DNA from: Methanothrix sp.
GTDB lineage: Archaea > Halobacteriota > Methanosarcinia > Methanotrichales > Methanotrichaceae
Direction: 5' to 3'
Length of the DNA stretch: 40,630 nt
Assembly: GCA_028688175.1 (NCBI GenBank)
Contig: JAQTYS010000003.1
Coordinates: 1 to 40,630, forward strand
Position 1 is the first letter of the stretch. Each line of letters begins with the position of its first letter. A model generated the notes under the pieces. That model was given only the letters and a program-made list of their open reading frames with translations, was not told the origin of the DNA and did no database searches. The translations under genes were made by a program, and so were the position numbers. Shown in pieces: positions 10,169 through 20,590 of this stretch.

Positions 10169-11694
10169 ATGGCAAACTCATTTCCATTCTGATTGTGTTT
10201 GCCTTGCTACTTTCGGTGCAAAATGTTGTGGGACCGGCTACACAATCTGCCGGATCATCAGGAGGCAGCGGAGGCGGTGGGGGTGGTGGCGGCAGCAAGT
10301 CGGTTGATATCGACAGGTTGCTCAAGGCCGTGGAGGACGCAAAGAAGAATAAGCCGGCCAAGCTCGAAGAACTGAAGACGGTCCTGTGGAAGGACCCTAT
10401 CACCAGTGATGAATACAAAATGCCCACTGTGCTCATGTATTACAAAGGAAACAATACCACAGTCAGCCGAAACCAGCTTCTGGAGATCATAACAGTTGCC
10501 ACTAATAACAATCCTCTGGAGATGCGCCGTATGCTGGACCTTTATCTGGAGGTAAAGGAGCCGGGTTCGAATAAGTGGGAGCGCATCAACTCCTGGCCGG
10601 AGAAGATCCAGACCAATGAGTACGATGAGAAGACCAACACTACCTTAAGAATCTGGGGCATGCTGCCCTCTTTTGCATACCTTAAGGATGTGGGAGAAGC
10701 CAGGGTAAGGGTAAATGTAAGCGACGGTGTCAATAAATGGAGTACATCAGGCTACAACGGATTGAAGCCGCCTTATTACTCGGAGCTGGTCTTCAATGTT
10801 ACCAACAGCCTGCCGGTCATGAGCGACTTCAATATTACTCCATCAGGCCTTGTGAGATATAATGATCCCATCGAGTACAAGGCTAATATCGAGGATGCTG
10901 ATGGAGACCTGCTCAATGTGACGCTGCATATCCTTGATGAGAACGGCGTTGAGCTGCAGAATGTTACACTGAATATAAAGCCGGGTCCTGTGAGTTTCAA
11001 GGCTAATGAATATGGATTCTTCAAAGAAGCGGATGCAGGCAAGAACTTTACCTACTACTACAGCTATGATGATGGGATTGATTTCGTCAGCCAAGATCCT
11101 GCCGATCCGTTAAAAGGACCCGATATCAAAAAAGGCCCCAAACTCTCCGTGGATAAGTTGGGCTTTTCCGCCACCAGCGAGAATTATTATTGGTGGGAGA
11201 AGTATGGATTCAACGTTAGGGCAAAGAATCTGAACCCGGAAGAGTACGACGTAACCTTCACTCTGAGCACCAGGACCGGTGACAATGAATGGAATACAGT
11301 GGAGACAAAGAAGGTTGGAATTGGACCAGATCCGGTCGAGGTGAACTTCAATGATACCAAGCCATTCCAAGTCACCGATGCCGGGCAGACTTTCTATTAC
11401 AGAGTAAAGTACTCCGAATATGATCAGAGCGGCAAAGATAGCATGGAGCAGACAGGTGTGCTGATCAATGCCAAGATCGTGCCCTACAGCATTTATAGTC
11501 CGGTAATGATCCTGAATTTGGTCCCGATGCTGATCCTGATCATAATGGGCAGCCTTTTCATCGAGAGAAAGCTTAAGAAAGGAATTGAGGCTCATGAAGG
11601 CACTCCTGGAAACGCAGCAGGCAAGAAAGGCAAGAAACAGAAAAGCGGCGAAAGCATCGTCGACAACACACTCAAAATGCTGAGGAGGAACTAG
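10165..11694 (+). CDS. type I membrane-anchored extracellular protein with Ig-like domains and cytoplasmic basic tail
   Basis: 509 aa; N-terminal signal, poly-Gly linker (SGGSGGGGGGGGS), one C-terminal TM (MILNLVPMLILIIMGSLFI) followed by a Lys-rich tail. Overlaps the previous gene by ATGA. Confidence 0.8.
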   Translation: MNGKLISILIVFALLLSVQNVVGPATQSAGSSGGSGGGGGGGGSKSVDIDRLLKAVEDAKKNKPAKLEELKTVLWKDPITSDEYKMPTVLMYYKGNNTTVSRNQLLEIITVATNNNPLEMRRMLDLYLEVKEPGSNKWERINSWPEKIQTNEYDEKTNTTLRIWGMLPSFAYLKDVGEARVRVNVSDGVNKWSTSGYNGLKPPYYSELVFNVTNSLPVMSDFNITPSGLVRYNDPIEYKANIEDADGDLLNVTLHILDENGVELQNVTLNIKPGPVSFKANEYGFFKEADAGKNFTYYYSYDDGIDFVSQDPADPLKGPDIKKGPKLSVDKLGFSATSENYYWWEKYGFNVRAKNLNPEEYDVTFTLSTRTGDNEWNTVETKKVGIGPDPVEVNFNDTKPFQVTDAGQTFYYRVKYSEYDQSGKDSMEQTGVLINAKIVPYSIYSPVMILNLVPMLILIIMGSLFIERKLKKGIEAHEGTPGNAAGKKGKKQKSGESIVDNTLKMLRRN

Positions 11695-11696
11695 GA

Positions 11697-12377
11697 ATGG
11701 ATCTTGATCTGTCAATGGTAATTGACATCCTATTTCCCGCAGGCACATTGCTTTTGGCTATATTGTTGATCCTGGCAGCAGTCCTACATATCAATAACTT
11801 AAATCGGGTTTATAAATTGATGGCAGCATTGCGGCATGAGATGAAGGGATCTAAAAACGAATCCAAAGATTACTCTAAAGGTGGCTATAAAGCGCTTCTT
11901 TATCAGGAGATGACAACCCCGCAAGGAATAAACTTCACGGCACTGGCACTGGCTGCGTGGATAATGCTCTTTGTGGCCCTGGCCTATCTTTACCTGTTGG
12001 TTCCAACAATACTTCCATTCAGTTACATGGATATATCAGATCTGGCCTCCTCCTCAGGAGGGTTCTTCATCTTTGGCATTCTTGTCGCATGCCTTGTTGC
12101 AGGGGTAATCATACTTCTCGATAAACTTCCTCAAGACCATAGAGAATTGAAGCTAACTGAGCTTTACAGCTTTTATTATCTTTCCAAATCTACAAAGAAG
12201 GTGATCGGAATGACTATAATCACCCTATGCATCTCTGTGCTGCTCTCTGCCTATATTGGGACCATATATCCAAGCTATTCGCTGCCAGTAGAACTATTGA
12301 GTTTGATTCTTGTGCTTGGATCTGCGGGCATCCTTGTCATGCCGATTTTTAAGGAAGCCTGGGAGGCGAGAAGATGA
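11697..12377 (+). CDS. multispanning membrane protein (about 5 TM)
   Basis: 226 aa with about five hydrophobic spans; starts 2 nt after the upstream stop. Confidence 0.8.
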   Translation: MDLDLSMVIDILFPAGTLLLAILLILAAVLHINNLNRVYKLMAALRHEMKGSKNESKDYSKGGYKALLYQEMTTPQGINFTALALAAWIMLFVALAYLYLLVPTILPFSYMDISDLASSSGGFFIFGILVACLVAGVIILLDKLPQDHRELKLTELYSFYYLSKSTKKVIGMTIITLCISVLLSAYIGTIYPSYSLPVELLSLILVLGSAGILVMPIFKEAWEARR

Positions 12378-14032
12378 AATTATGCATTGTTGGAATAGGC
12401 GGAGCCGGAGGAAAAATAACCAAGGAATTTTTAGGAAATGAGGATCTGGATTCAAAGCTACTCTCACGCATAACAGAAGCGGAATATCTCTCTCCAGGTA
12501 AGATAAAGGGAATATGGCTTGAGGCAGATAAAAACGATGCCAAAAATGTTAAACCGCACTTTTTCGGTGACATGATGGAAGGATGCTACCCCTGCTATTA
12601 CATCCCTCATGACGCAGTGGACGACGGATGTGCCGTTCACGTTGCTGTGCGCGAAAAATACGGCTATGATGTGAAGAGACAGGGCTTTGTCAGAGACGCC
12701 CAATACCTGAAGGCTATATTTGAGATCTTTGATACTGATAAAGAGATCCAATCTCTTGTTGACCAGACAATGAAAAACGAATCAATGGGAGGAACCGAAG
12801 CTAATAATGGTGCACTATCCGCTTCCAATCCCATCTTCGATAATGCCTGGAATTCTATAAGGGATTTCACAACATTGGGAGAAGGGGAGTGCGATGGGAT
12901 CCTCTTTGTGGTCTCCTTTGGCGGGGGAACAGGCACCGGATTCATCAATCCGATCATCAACAATATCAGAGAAATGGGCAAGGCAGAATACCCGGTTTTC
13001 ACATTGGGCATATTGACAGAACCTGGTGACTATGCAGACAAAGCTCAGTTTTCCAAGAGCGCAAGAAGGAATCTGGCTGCAATTAGTGCCATTTACGACC
13101 TTTTAACCAATGGCAACGGTGCCAATGGCGTCATTATCGTCGATAATGAGACACTATTGGAAAGATATGGAAATGATTACATTTCTGCCAACAAATTCAT
13201 TCATGAGATGATGCAACCACTGGTGGCGGCACGAGACTATCCAGAAGAGGTCCCTCCTGCCCAGGCAGTTGCACATCATGCATTAAAAGGCCTCTCCAAG
13301 CCACCTATATTTGTTCCACTCTTCGCCTCGCTGCCCAGAAGCTCCAATCCAGAAGAAGGATTGATCAAAAAGGCGCTGAGCGAAGAGGGAAGGCTCTTTG
13401 GCTGCACTCCTGATAAAGCTGACTTTGCTTTCGTCTTCTGCAGAGGCTTCATTGATTCAGATAAGATAAGAGCGATTCTTTCAAGAGAAACGGGCATACC
13501 GCCGGAAAACATATGGCCAGCCAGGAAGATGGGCGAAGGAAATAACGAGATCCTTATTCTTCTGAGAAATCCCTATGGAGGAGATGCCAACGCCTACAAG
13601 AAGGTGGGCACGCTGGAAAATCGATTTTGCATGGTGATCGCCCAGGCTTTGCAGTACATAAAAGAGCATCCAGAAGATCTGTTTTATGAAGGCAAACAAG
13701 AAGAAAAGGACAAAAAAGATGATAAGCCAGTTGAACAGGTCAAGCTGACAGCTCTCTCCAAGAAGGCTCTGAAAACGTTCTTCTTTGGGGCGGATGGCTC
13801 CAGTCAGACGAGTGGCTTAGTCTTCGAGTTGAATAAGGCTAGAAAGAGAATTAAGGATGGTGAAAAGCCTTTCTTCATCAATCCCTTGCGTATCTTCCAA
13901 AAGGAATCCATTGCTTCGGATGATCTAAAGAAATCCCAAGGACCAACAAAGAGTGACGATGAAATTGCCAGCATAGTTGATGCCAAGATAATTGAGAAGC
14001 TGACCGAAATGGGATTGATAAAGAGACTATAA
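12374..14032 (+). CDS. divergent FtsZ/tubulin-superfamily GTPase
   Basis: 552 aa; N-terminal MKLCIVGIGGAGGKI (FtsZ-type GxGGAG), tubulin signature FGGGTGTGF, downstream TLGILTEPGDYADKAQFSKSARRNLAAI. C-terminal charged linker (KQEEKDKKDDKP) plus extra domain. Overlaps the upstream gene by ATGA. Confidence 0.8.
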   Translation: MKLCIVGIGGAGGKITKEFLGNEDLDSKLLSRITEAEYLSPGKIKGIWLEADKNDAKNVKPHFFGDMMEGCYPCYYIPHDAVDDGCAVHVAVREKYGYDVKRQGFVRDAQYLKAIFEIFDTDKEIQSLVDQTMKNESMGGTEANNGALSASNPIFDNAWNSIRDFTTLGEGECDGILFVVSFGGGTGTGFINPIINNIREMGKAEYPVFTLGILTEPGDYADKAQFSKSARRNLAAISAIYDLLTNGNGANGVIIVDNETLLERYGNDYISANKFIHEMMQPLVAARDYPEEVPPAQAVAHHALKGLSKPPIFVPLFASLPRSSNPEEGLIKKALSEEGRLFGCTPDKADFAFVFCRGFIDSDKIRAILSRETGIPPENIWPARKMGEGNNEILILLRNPYGGDANAYKKVGTLENRFCMVIAQALQYIKEHPEDLFYEGKQEEKDKKDDKPVEQVKLTALSKKALKTFFFGADGSSQTSGLVFELNKARKRIKDGEKPFFINPLRIFQKESIASDDLKKSQGPTKSDDEIASIVDAKIIEKLTEMGLIKRL

Positions 14033-14096
14033 TGAAAGACAAGCTCTAAATATTTAGCCGATGAAAAGAGCAGACGATATTTCGGGGGTTTAAATC

Positions 14097-14681
14097 ATGC
14101 TCAGTAGGTTTCAGAATTTCACAATATTGGTTCTGGCGGCAATGGCTGCCTTCTCAACAACTGTATTCGTAGCATCGGATACTGCCCTTTCCGTTGATTG
14201 GAATAGCTACAGTCCTGCGCATGCCGTGGGCTCAGGAGATGACGACTGGTGGATGACATATCCTGATCAGAATGAAAACTCAGGCAAGACAGTAGAACAT
14301 CCGGACTGGATAGTGAAAGCTCTCAAGGAAAAGCCGGTGCTCATCCTCATTCATAGCAGCAACTGCGTGCCCTGCCTGACCCAGACGCCAAGAATTAAAG
14401 CTGCAGCTAATAGCTTTAGCGGCGATCTAGCATACTACGATATACTGGGAGAAGGAGACAGCCTGCAAGAGGCAGTTGATATCCTAGATGTCTATGATCC
14501 GTACGGCATGGGAAAGCCGGTCGTCCCAACGACCATCTTCATCACCCTGGCCAAGGGCCCGGACGGGAAGGTGGGTATCGTCTGGCGCAGCGAAGTTGAT
14601 GCTATGAGCGAAGAGCGGATCGACTCCTATGTAAAGGATGCCATCTACTATTACCAGCAGAATAGTGCCGCTTGGGCCTGA
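14097..14681 (+). CDS. secreted thioredoxin-like protein
   Basis: 194 aa; N-terminal hydrophobic anchor; thioredoxin-like CxxC (LILIHSSNCVPCLTQTPRIK). Confidence 0.8.
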   Translation: MLSRFQNFTILVLAAMAAFSTTVFVASDTALSVDWNSYSPAHAVGSGDDDWWMTYPDQNENSGKTVEHPDWIVKALKEKPVLILIHSSNCVPCLTQTPRIKAAANSFSGDLAYYDILGEGDSLQEAVDILDVYDPYGMGKPVVPTTIFITLAKGPDGKVGIVWRSEVDAMSEERIDSYVKDAIYYYQQNSAAWA

Positions 14682-14694
14682 CCTGGATCTGAGA

Positions 14695-16101
14695 GTGATA
14701 CTGATAATCGCCCAACCTAGCAAAAAAAGGCTGCCATCGGCAGCTCTTATCCTCTTTTTCGCTCTGGCTATTCAGGCCCTCTTTATCAGCCCTGCTTTTG
14801 CCGCTGATGCCATCAAGGCCCCGCAGTTTTCTGCCACTGGAGTTGACGGCAAGAACTTCTCGCTCTCTGACTTTTCCGGCGCGCCCCTAATCCTTCATAT
14901 CACCAACATCGAGATACCGCTCTGTGTGGAATGCGAAGAGTCCCTGAAAGGACAGGTAGAAGAGCTGGCAAGACTCAAGGCTGCGCATCCGGCGGTCCAG
15001 ATCGCCACATTGAACCTGAGGAAAAATTCCTACTCGCGTGACGGCAAGTCCCTTGCTGAGAAGTGGTGGAAGGTCAATATCACCTGGCCCTGGGCTGAGG
15101 ATATTGAGCCTTACACTATCGCCAGCAAGTATCTGGACTACTGGAATGTGAGAGGCGGCTCCTCCAACCCCACACTCCTTCTCATAGACAAAGATGGTAA
15201 TATCGCTGTAGTCTATCACGTCTACCGGGTAGGGGAAGGAGTGCAAGACGGCGTGCAAAGTAGCGAGAAGCTTTACCAGAAGCTGCAAGACGTGAACGGC
15301 GGAGCGTGGAAGGGCCTGGAAGGAGAGGTCTTCCGGCAGGATGTCTCCGCCTTTGGTATGTTCTTGCTGGGCATATTAACGTCACTTGCTCCCTGCTCCA
15401 TAGCTCTTATGATCGCTGTGTTCTCCTATGTTATGACCATAAGACGAAAGGATGAATACCTGAGAAAGAGCGTGTCTACCTCAAGAGAGGGCTTTATGAT
15501 CGGCATTGCCTTCACCTTTGGCATGGCCGCAGTATTCTTTGTGCTGGGGCTGTTCATCTCTCAGGTGGGCCTGTTCATAAGAGATTCCAGGGTCTTCGAC
15601 CTGATCGCCGGTATTATCATGATACTTCTAGGCATCAGCAACATGAAGCCATTGGAAGAGATCCTGGAGCCCGTCACATCTCGAATTCGGCGCTATCGTG
15701 GAGAAGGAGAGTACTGTGAGACCAGGAAAAGCCTGCTGCAAAGGTCGGTTGAGGCATCCGTTGCTCTATTCAAGCACTCCTCATTCATTGGCGCCTTCAC
15801 GCTCGGCATATTCTTCGCCCTGGGATGGGCACCCTGTGCTCTATCCATGGTGTTGCCGGTATTGATCTGGCTGGCCTCGCAAAATATCACTCCTCTGGCG
15901 GGAGGTGTTATGCTCTTCATCTTCGGAATCGGGCATGGCGTGCCCATCATTCCCATTGCCACATTCTCTCGGGCAGTGGGAGGCAGAATCGGAGAGAAAT
16001 ACGTCTCCATCGGGGCTTGGACCACCAAATTCTTCGGGCTGCTGGTGATTGTGGTGGGCGTGGTTTATGCAGTGAGATATGCCGGGATCTTGCTTTGGTA
16101 A
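14695..16101 (+). CDS. DsbD/CcdA-like thiol-disulfide transporter with N-terminal TlpA/peroxiredoxin-like domain
   Basis: Signal peptide, AdoAhpC/TlpA-like fold start (APQFSATGVDGKNFSLSDFSGAPLILH), CVEC motif, then CcdA-type membrane domain with LAPCS and WAPCALSMVLP. The ORF opens at 14638, but an in-frame GTG at 14695 fits the signal peptide better. Confidence 0.8.
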   Translation: MILIIAQPSKKRLPSAALILFFALAIQALFISPAFAADAIKAPQFSATGVDGKNFSLSDFSGAPLILHITNIEIPLCVECEESLKGQVEELARLKAAHPAVQIATLNLRKNSYSRDGKSLAEKWWKVNITWPWAEDIEPYTIASKYLDYWNVRGGSSNPTLLLIDKDGNIAVVYHVYRVGEGVQDGVQSSEKLYQKLQDVNGGAWKGLEGEVFRQDVSAFGMFLLGILTSLAPCSIALMIAVFSYVMTIRRKDEYLRKSVSTSREGFMIGIAFTFGMAAVFFVLGLFISQVGLFIRDSRVFDLIAGIIMILLGISNMKPLEEILEPVTSRIRRYRGEGEYCETRKSLLQRSVEASVALFKHSSFIGAFTLGIFFALGWAPCALSMVLPVLIWLASQNITPLAGGVMLFIFGIGHGVPIIPIATFSRAVGGRIGEKYVSIGAWTTKFFGLLVIVVGVVYAVRYAGILLW

Positions 16102-16504
16102 AAAGAAGGTAGCCAGAAAGGAGCGGGGCAGAGAAGACGGTGCCTTAATTTGATGCATTTGCATTTTATCAGGAATCCTGGTTAAGGAGAGATAAAATGG
16201 AGAAGATGAAGAAGATCTGCCTGTGCCATGTTGCACGAGCATCTTGGAAGCCAACCTCAACAGCAATGAGATCGGCATCGCCCACATCGGATGGATCTCC
16301 ATAGAAAAGTTCATTCAGCTCTTGGGCAACTCCACCTGTGGTGCCATCAGCATTGACTGGCAGCCCTGCGTATAATTGCAGATCGCTCCATCTCCCTGAG
16401 CGCATAAAGGACGAACGACCGAACAACTATCCATTATAATGCTGATATAAAAATTCGTATATATAAAATAATTAAGAAATATGTCGTATAATATTTATAA
16501 ATAG

Positions 16505-16939
16505 TTATCGAGTATTTGAACTCATGGCACCGCTTTCTACCATTAAAGATGTTAAAATTTGCTTAACTTTATTAGAACGAAAAATATTCTTTAATGTAGT
16601 TATAAACTCATTTTCGTAATCGATCTTTATTGCCTTATTCTCAGATTTATACGAATAAATCTCTTTAAATATTTCGTCGTCCAGGACAATATATACAGGA
16701 TAGATATTCAAAATGTTATAATTAATCGTAAATAATGAATATCTATAGTTTCGCAAAGAAGGAGCGAGGATATTAAATGCATACGCAGAATTGGGTTGGC
16801 CTGTTGGAACTGCCTGGATTTCTCCAAGCAAGATGTTTTTAGTCATTTTTCCAAGTAATGATGCTTGTTCTTTTAATATTTGAACAGGAGATCTAACCTG
16901 TTCTGAGCTAGCTATTTCATCAGGCCATAGACTTTCCAT
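16505..16939 (-). CDS. hypothetical protein paired with EEP nuclease
   Basis: 144 aa; starts 21 nt after the EEP gene stop on the same strand; no recognised motif. Confidence 0.6.
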   Translation of the reverse strand: MESLWPDEIASSEQVRSPVQILKEQASLLGKMTKNILLGEIQAVPTGQPNSAYAFNILAPSLRNYRYSLFTINYNILNIYPVYIVLDDEIFKEIYSYKSENKAIKIDYENEFITTLKNIFRSNKVKQILTSLMVESGAMSSNTR

Positions 16940-16960
16940 AACTTAATCTCCATGTCAATT

Positions 16961-17770
16961 TTAAATATTAAGCTTAAATGAGATTGGAAGATGATCCGAT
17001 ATATTTCTTTTGGGCAATCCACTTTTGGAAAGAAACTTCTCATCTCCATCTGAATCAAGAATATTCAAGTCCTCATTCTTGAATCTATCCAATAGATCAG
17101 GTCGAACTAATACCTGATCGAATATATTCCAAAATAGAACAACATGTTCCGGTCTGGTATAAAAATAAGTTCCTGGTGGGCCTCTTGTTCCATCACCTAG
17201 TAGACTCCACATAGGATTATAAAAGAAAGAATAACTACGACCGAGAACTACTCGATGCCTTTTCATCGCGATTTTTCTACTCATTACGGAATGAAGACCT
17301 TTTGTTCCCACAATACCATCTTCGAAGGGATTCATGTTAAGATCTCCTACTAAAATTGTTCTTGAATGCCCAATCTCATGCTCTGCTGCTTCAATATAAG
17401 CTGCCAAATTTTGACATTCTTGATATTGGCTAGCATTATTCCAATATAGCTTGCTCGGGAAATGGGTAACGGCTAATAGTATATCCTTTTTCGCAGGAAG
17501 TTCCAGATGTCTTATTGTTAGTCGATCATTTTCAAAAATAGGTTTTATATATTCTTCGGAGAATTTTGTATATATTTTTATCTTTTCACAGTGGCCAGGT
17601 GCAAAGAAATATGTAGGTTCTCCAAATGAGTTCAAACTAGTCAATAAAACGCCAGGTTCAATCAAGCATTCTACTAGCATTAGGACATCAATTTCTTGCC
17701 TCTTAGCCAGGTTGGCAACAAAATCCTGATTTGGCTTTCTATTAACATTCCAAAAGAGCATAGATACCAT
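16961..17770 (-). CDS. endonuclease/exonuclease/phosphatase (EEP) family protein
   Basis: FWNVNR, LVECL, GDLNMNPFEDG and ISDHLPISF motifs of the DNase I-like fold. Confidence 0.85.
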   Translation of the reverse strand: MVSMLFWNVNRKPNQDFVANLAKRQEIDVLMLVECLIEPGVLLTSLNSFGEPTYFFAPGHCEKIKIYTKFSEEYIKPIFENDRLTIRHLELPAKKDILLAVTHFPSKLYWNNASQYQECQNLAAYIEAAEHEIGHSRTILVGDLNMNPFEDGIVGTKGLHSVMSRKIAMKRHRVVLGRSYSFFYNPMWSLLGDGTRGPPGTYFYTRPEHVVLFWNIFDQVLVRPDLLDRFKNEDLNILDSDGDEKFLSKSGLPKRNISDHLPISFKLNI

Positions 17771-18094
17771 AAAATTTCTCCATTAATCCGCATCCATTGA
17801 TGGAAATTGCTCCAAGATATTATTCCGATTAATCATCATTTTGAAACCTGTACCGGCATTTTTGTAAAAGGGTTTGATCATTCAACGAAAAAGTCTTTTG
17901 GTTGCCTCAACGGAGAATAGGGAGATAACTTTAGCGACACAATTTGCATCAGGTTCTTGAGAATTAAGGTAAAAATCCCTATCAAGATATCAGCCAGAAG
18001 ATCTCAACATAAAAAGCCCCGTCCGCGATTGCTACCAGACCAACGCTTCGATTGTAGATATAATTGCAGACCTATAAAAAAAATATTTTTAGGT

Positions 18095-19540
18095 CTACTT
18101 CTTCCCCGCCATCTCCAGAACCCTTGCAGCCTGCGCCCCTGCCTCCAGGATATCCAGGTTCTTGGTGATGAGCTTGGGCTTCTTGGCAAAAGTCTCCCGG
18201 AAGGCATTGCCATAAGCCTCATGGGGCAGACCCAGCTTTCCCGCCTGCATCAAGGCCCCGAGCATAGCCGTATTGGCCGCCTGCGGGGTGCCGCGCTCCG
18301 TGGCGATCCCAGTGGCCGGAACTGATATGGCTCTAACACCCTCCGGTGCCTGGAACTGGCCGACTAAAGAGTCATAGAGAATCACTCCACCTTTCTTGAC
18401 AGTCGGCGCAAACTTCTCCAGAGACGGACGGTTGAAAGCCACCAGCACATCTGGGTGGTCCACCACAGGCGAGCCGATGGGCCGGCCGGAAATGACCACA
18501 GAGCAGTTAGAGGTTCCTCCCCTCTGCTCCGGCCCGTATTCGGGATAGTAGGACACATAGCGTCCGCTGCCAAATCCCGCCTGGGTCAGGGTCAGGCCCA
18601 TGCTCAGCACACCCTGTCCTCCAAAGCCGGCGATCTTCACGCCCTTGGTCACAAACTCCGGGTCCTCCTGGAATGAAATGCAAATCCCGCTCTCACAGCC
18701 AAATGTCTTATCCAGGGATTCTAGAGAGAAGTCACTCTCAGGCCTGGTTATGGCCTGGGCCTCTGCGGATCTGTCCCGGAATCGCTTTAGCGGAAACTCC
18801 TTTTCCATCTGCTCATTGACGAAATTGGCAATAGCCTTGGCATCCATCCTCAGGATAGTGGGGCATGGGGAAAGCAGCTCCACAAAGGCATATCCTTTCT
18901 TGTCCCTCTGAATCTCCAGAGCCTTCTTGACCGCCCGGCGTGCTTTTCTGATATGCTCGATGTCCGAGAGCGAAGCGCGCTCGATGAACACCGGCGCCTT
19001 TAGCGTATCCAGCAGTTCGCAGATGTGAATGGGATAACCCTGCTCGCTGGCAATGCGCCCGCCTGGCGTGGTGGCCGTTACTTCTCCAATCAAGGTAGTA
19101 GGTGCCATCTGGCCACCGGTCATGCCGTAGACGCTGTTGTTGACGAAGAATACAGCCAGCTTCTCTCCCCGATTGGCAGCCTGAATGGTCTCGTTCAGTC
19201 CAATCGAGGCCAGATCGCCGTCCCCCTGATAGGAGATGACGATGGCATTATCTTCTGACCGCGATATGCCTGTAGCGATAGCCGGAGCGCGACCATGTGC
19301 CGCTTGCATGTGACCGCAATCCAAATAGTAGTAGGCAAAAACGGCGCATCCCACCGGGCTGATTACAACGCACCTATCCTGGATGCCAAGGTCTGCCATG
19401 GCCTCACCAATGAGCTTATGCAAAATTCCGTGGCCACAGCCAGGACAGTAATGGGTGGCAGTAGGTGCGGCTCCTCCCTTCCTGGGAAACTGTGCATATA
19501 TGCCGGGATGTCCTCCGATCACCTTCTCAATTGCTGCCAT
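18095..19540 (-). CDS. 2-oxoacid:ferredoxin oxidoreductase, fused beta (TPP-binding) and gamma subunits
   Basis: N-terminal [12 protein letters not shown] / [12 protein letters not shown] (TPP enzyme beta), C-terminal [20 protein letters not shown]...[21 protein letters not shown] (gamma). Confidence 0.92.
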   Translation of the reverse strand: MAAIEKVIGGHPGIYAQFPRKGGAAPTATHYCPGCGHGILHKLIGEAMADLGIQDRCVVISPVGCAVFAYYYLDCGHMQAAHGRAPAIATGISRSEDNAIVISYQGDGDLASIGLNETIQAANRGEKLAVFFVNNSVYGMTGGQMAPTTLIGEVTATTPGGRIASEQGYPIHICELLDTLKAPVFIERASLSDIEHIRKARRAVKKALEIQRDKKGYAFVELLSPCPTILRMDAKAIANFVNEQMEKEFPLKRFRDRSAEAQAITRPESDFSLESLDKTFGCESGICISFQEDPEFVTKGVKIAGFGGQGVLSMGLTLTQAGFGSGRYVSYYPEYGPEQRGGTSNCSVVISGRPIGSPVVDHPDVLVAFNRPSLEKFAPTVKKGGVILYDSLVGQFQAPEGVRAISVPATGIATERGTPQAANTAMLGALMQAGKLGLPHEAYGNAFRETFAKKPKLITKNLDILEAGAQAARVLEMAGKK

Positions 19541-19542
19541 CT

Positions 19543-20586
19543 CTAAGCCACCTCCCTTATCTTCTCTAAGACTGATTCCATGCCGACCAAATTTCCTCCG
19601 TAGCGGCAGACCAGCTCTACCGGCATGCAGCCGGTGGCAAGGCGAATGTCCTCACGCATCTGTCCGTCGCTCATCTCCACGGAGATGAACTTGCAACCGC
19701 GCTCTGCGAGAGAGCCCATCTCTTTTTCAGGGAAGGGGAAGAGAGTAATGGGCCGGAAGAGACCGGCCTTGATGCCCTCCTTTCGTGCAGCATCCACTGC
19801 GGACCTCGCGATCCTGCTGCTGATGCCGTAGGAGACGAGGACGACGCGGGCATCCTCCAATCGATAGCCCTCCCATGCCACTTCGTTCTCTTTTATGCGT
19901 TCATACTTCTCTTGCAGCTTGTAGTTGTGCCTCTCCATCTCATCGAAATTGAGCATAATTGAGGTTATCAGATTGCCTCTAGTCTCGGCTCGACCGGCTA
20001 CTGCCCAGGTGGTGTCAATGCTGGGCGTGAAGGCCTCTTTGGGAAACTCCAGAGGCTCGACCATATGCCCCAGAACTCCGTCGGCCAAAACCACTACCGG
20101 ATTTCTATACTTAAAGGCCAGATCGAACCCCTTGCGAGTAAGGTCGCACATCTCCTGCACGCTTGCCGGGGCTAAAACGATGTTGTGATAGCAGCCATGC
20201 CCACCACCCTTGCAGGCTTGATTGTAGTCCGATTGCTCCGGCCCGATGTTGCCTAGGCCCGGTCCCGCTCGACAGATATCGACGATAACGCAGGGAAGCT
20301 CTGCACCGGCGATATAAGTTATTCCCTCCTGCTTGAGGCTCATGCCCGGGCCGGATGATGCCGCAAGAACGCGATGCCCTGCACCTGCCGCCCCGTAGAC
20401 CATGTTGATTGCTGCCTCTTCCGATTCAGCTTGCACGAACTTGCGACCCACTTTGGGAAAATTGCGAGATGCTTCATGCAATATCTCGCTGGCGGGTGTA
20501 ATGGGGTAGCCAAAGAAGCAGTCACAGCCTGCATAAAGTGCACCCACGATCACTGCTTTGTTTCCATCAATTAACTGAGACGCCAT
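19543..20586 (-). CDS. 2-oxoacid:ferredoxin oxidoreductase alpha subunit (VorB/KorA-like)
   Basis: [66 protein letters not shown]; 2 nt gap to the downstream beta-gamma gene. Confidence 0.92.
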   Translation of the reverse strand: MASQLIDGNKAVIVGALYAGCDCFFGYPITPASEILHEASRNFPKVGRKFVQAESEEAAINMVYGAAGAGHRVLAASSGPGMSLKQEGITYIAGAELPCVIVDICRAGPGLGNIGPEQSDYNQACKGGGHGCYHNIVLAPASVQEMCDLTRKGFDLAFKYRNPVVVLADGVLGHMVEPLEFPKEAFTPSIDTTWAVAGRAETRGNLITSIMLNFDEMERHNYKLQEKYERIKENEVAWEGYRLEDARVVLVSYGISSRIARSAVDAARKEGIKAGLFRPITLFPFPEKEMGSLAERGCKFISVEMSDGQMREDIRLATGCMPVELVCRYGGNLVGMESVLEKIREVA

Positions 20587-20590
20587 TTTC

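Noticed and set aside
11110-11748. 212-aa minus-strand ORF
   Set aside because: Antisense to the well-supported operon gene 10165-11694.
16118-16430. Possible coding remnant (minus-strand 85-aa ORF, LYAGLPVNADGTTGG...)
   Set aside because: May be a decayed surface-protein fragment, but no family can be supported.
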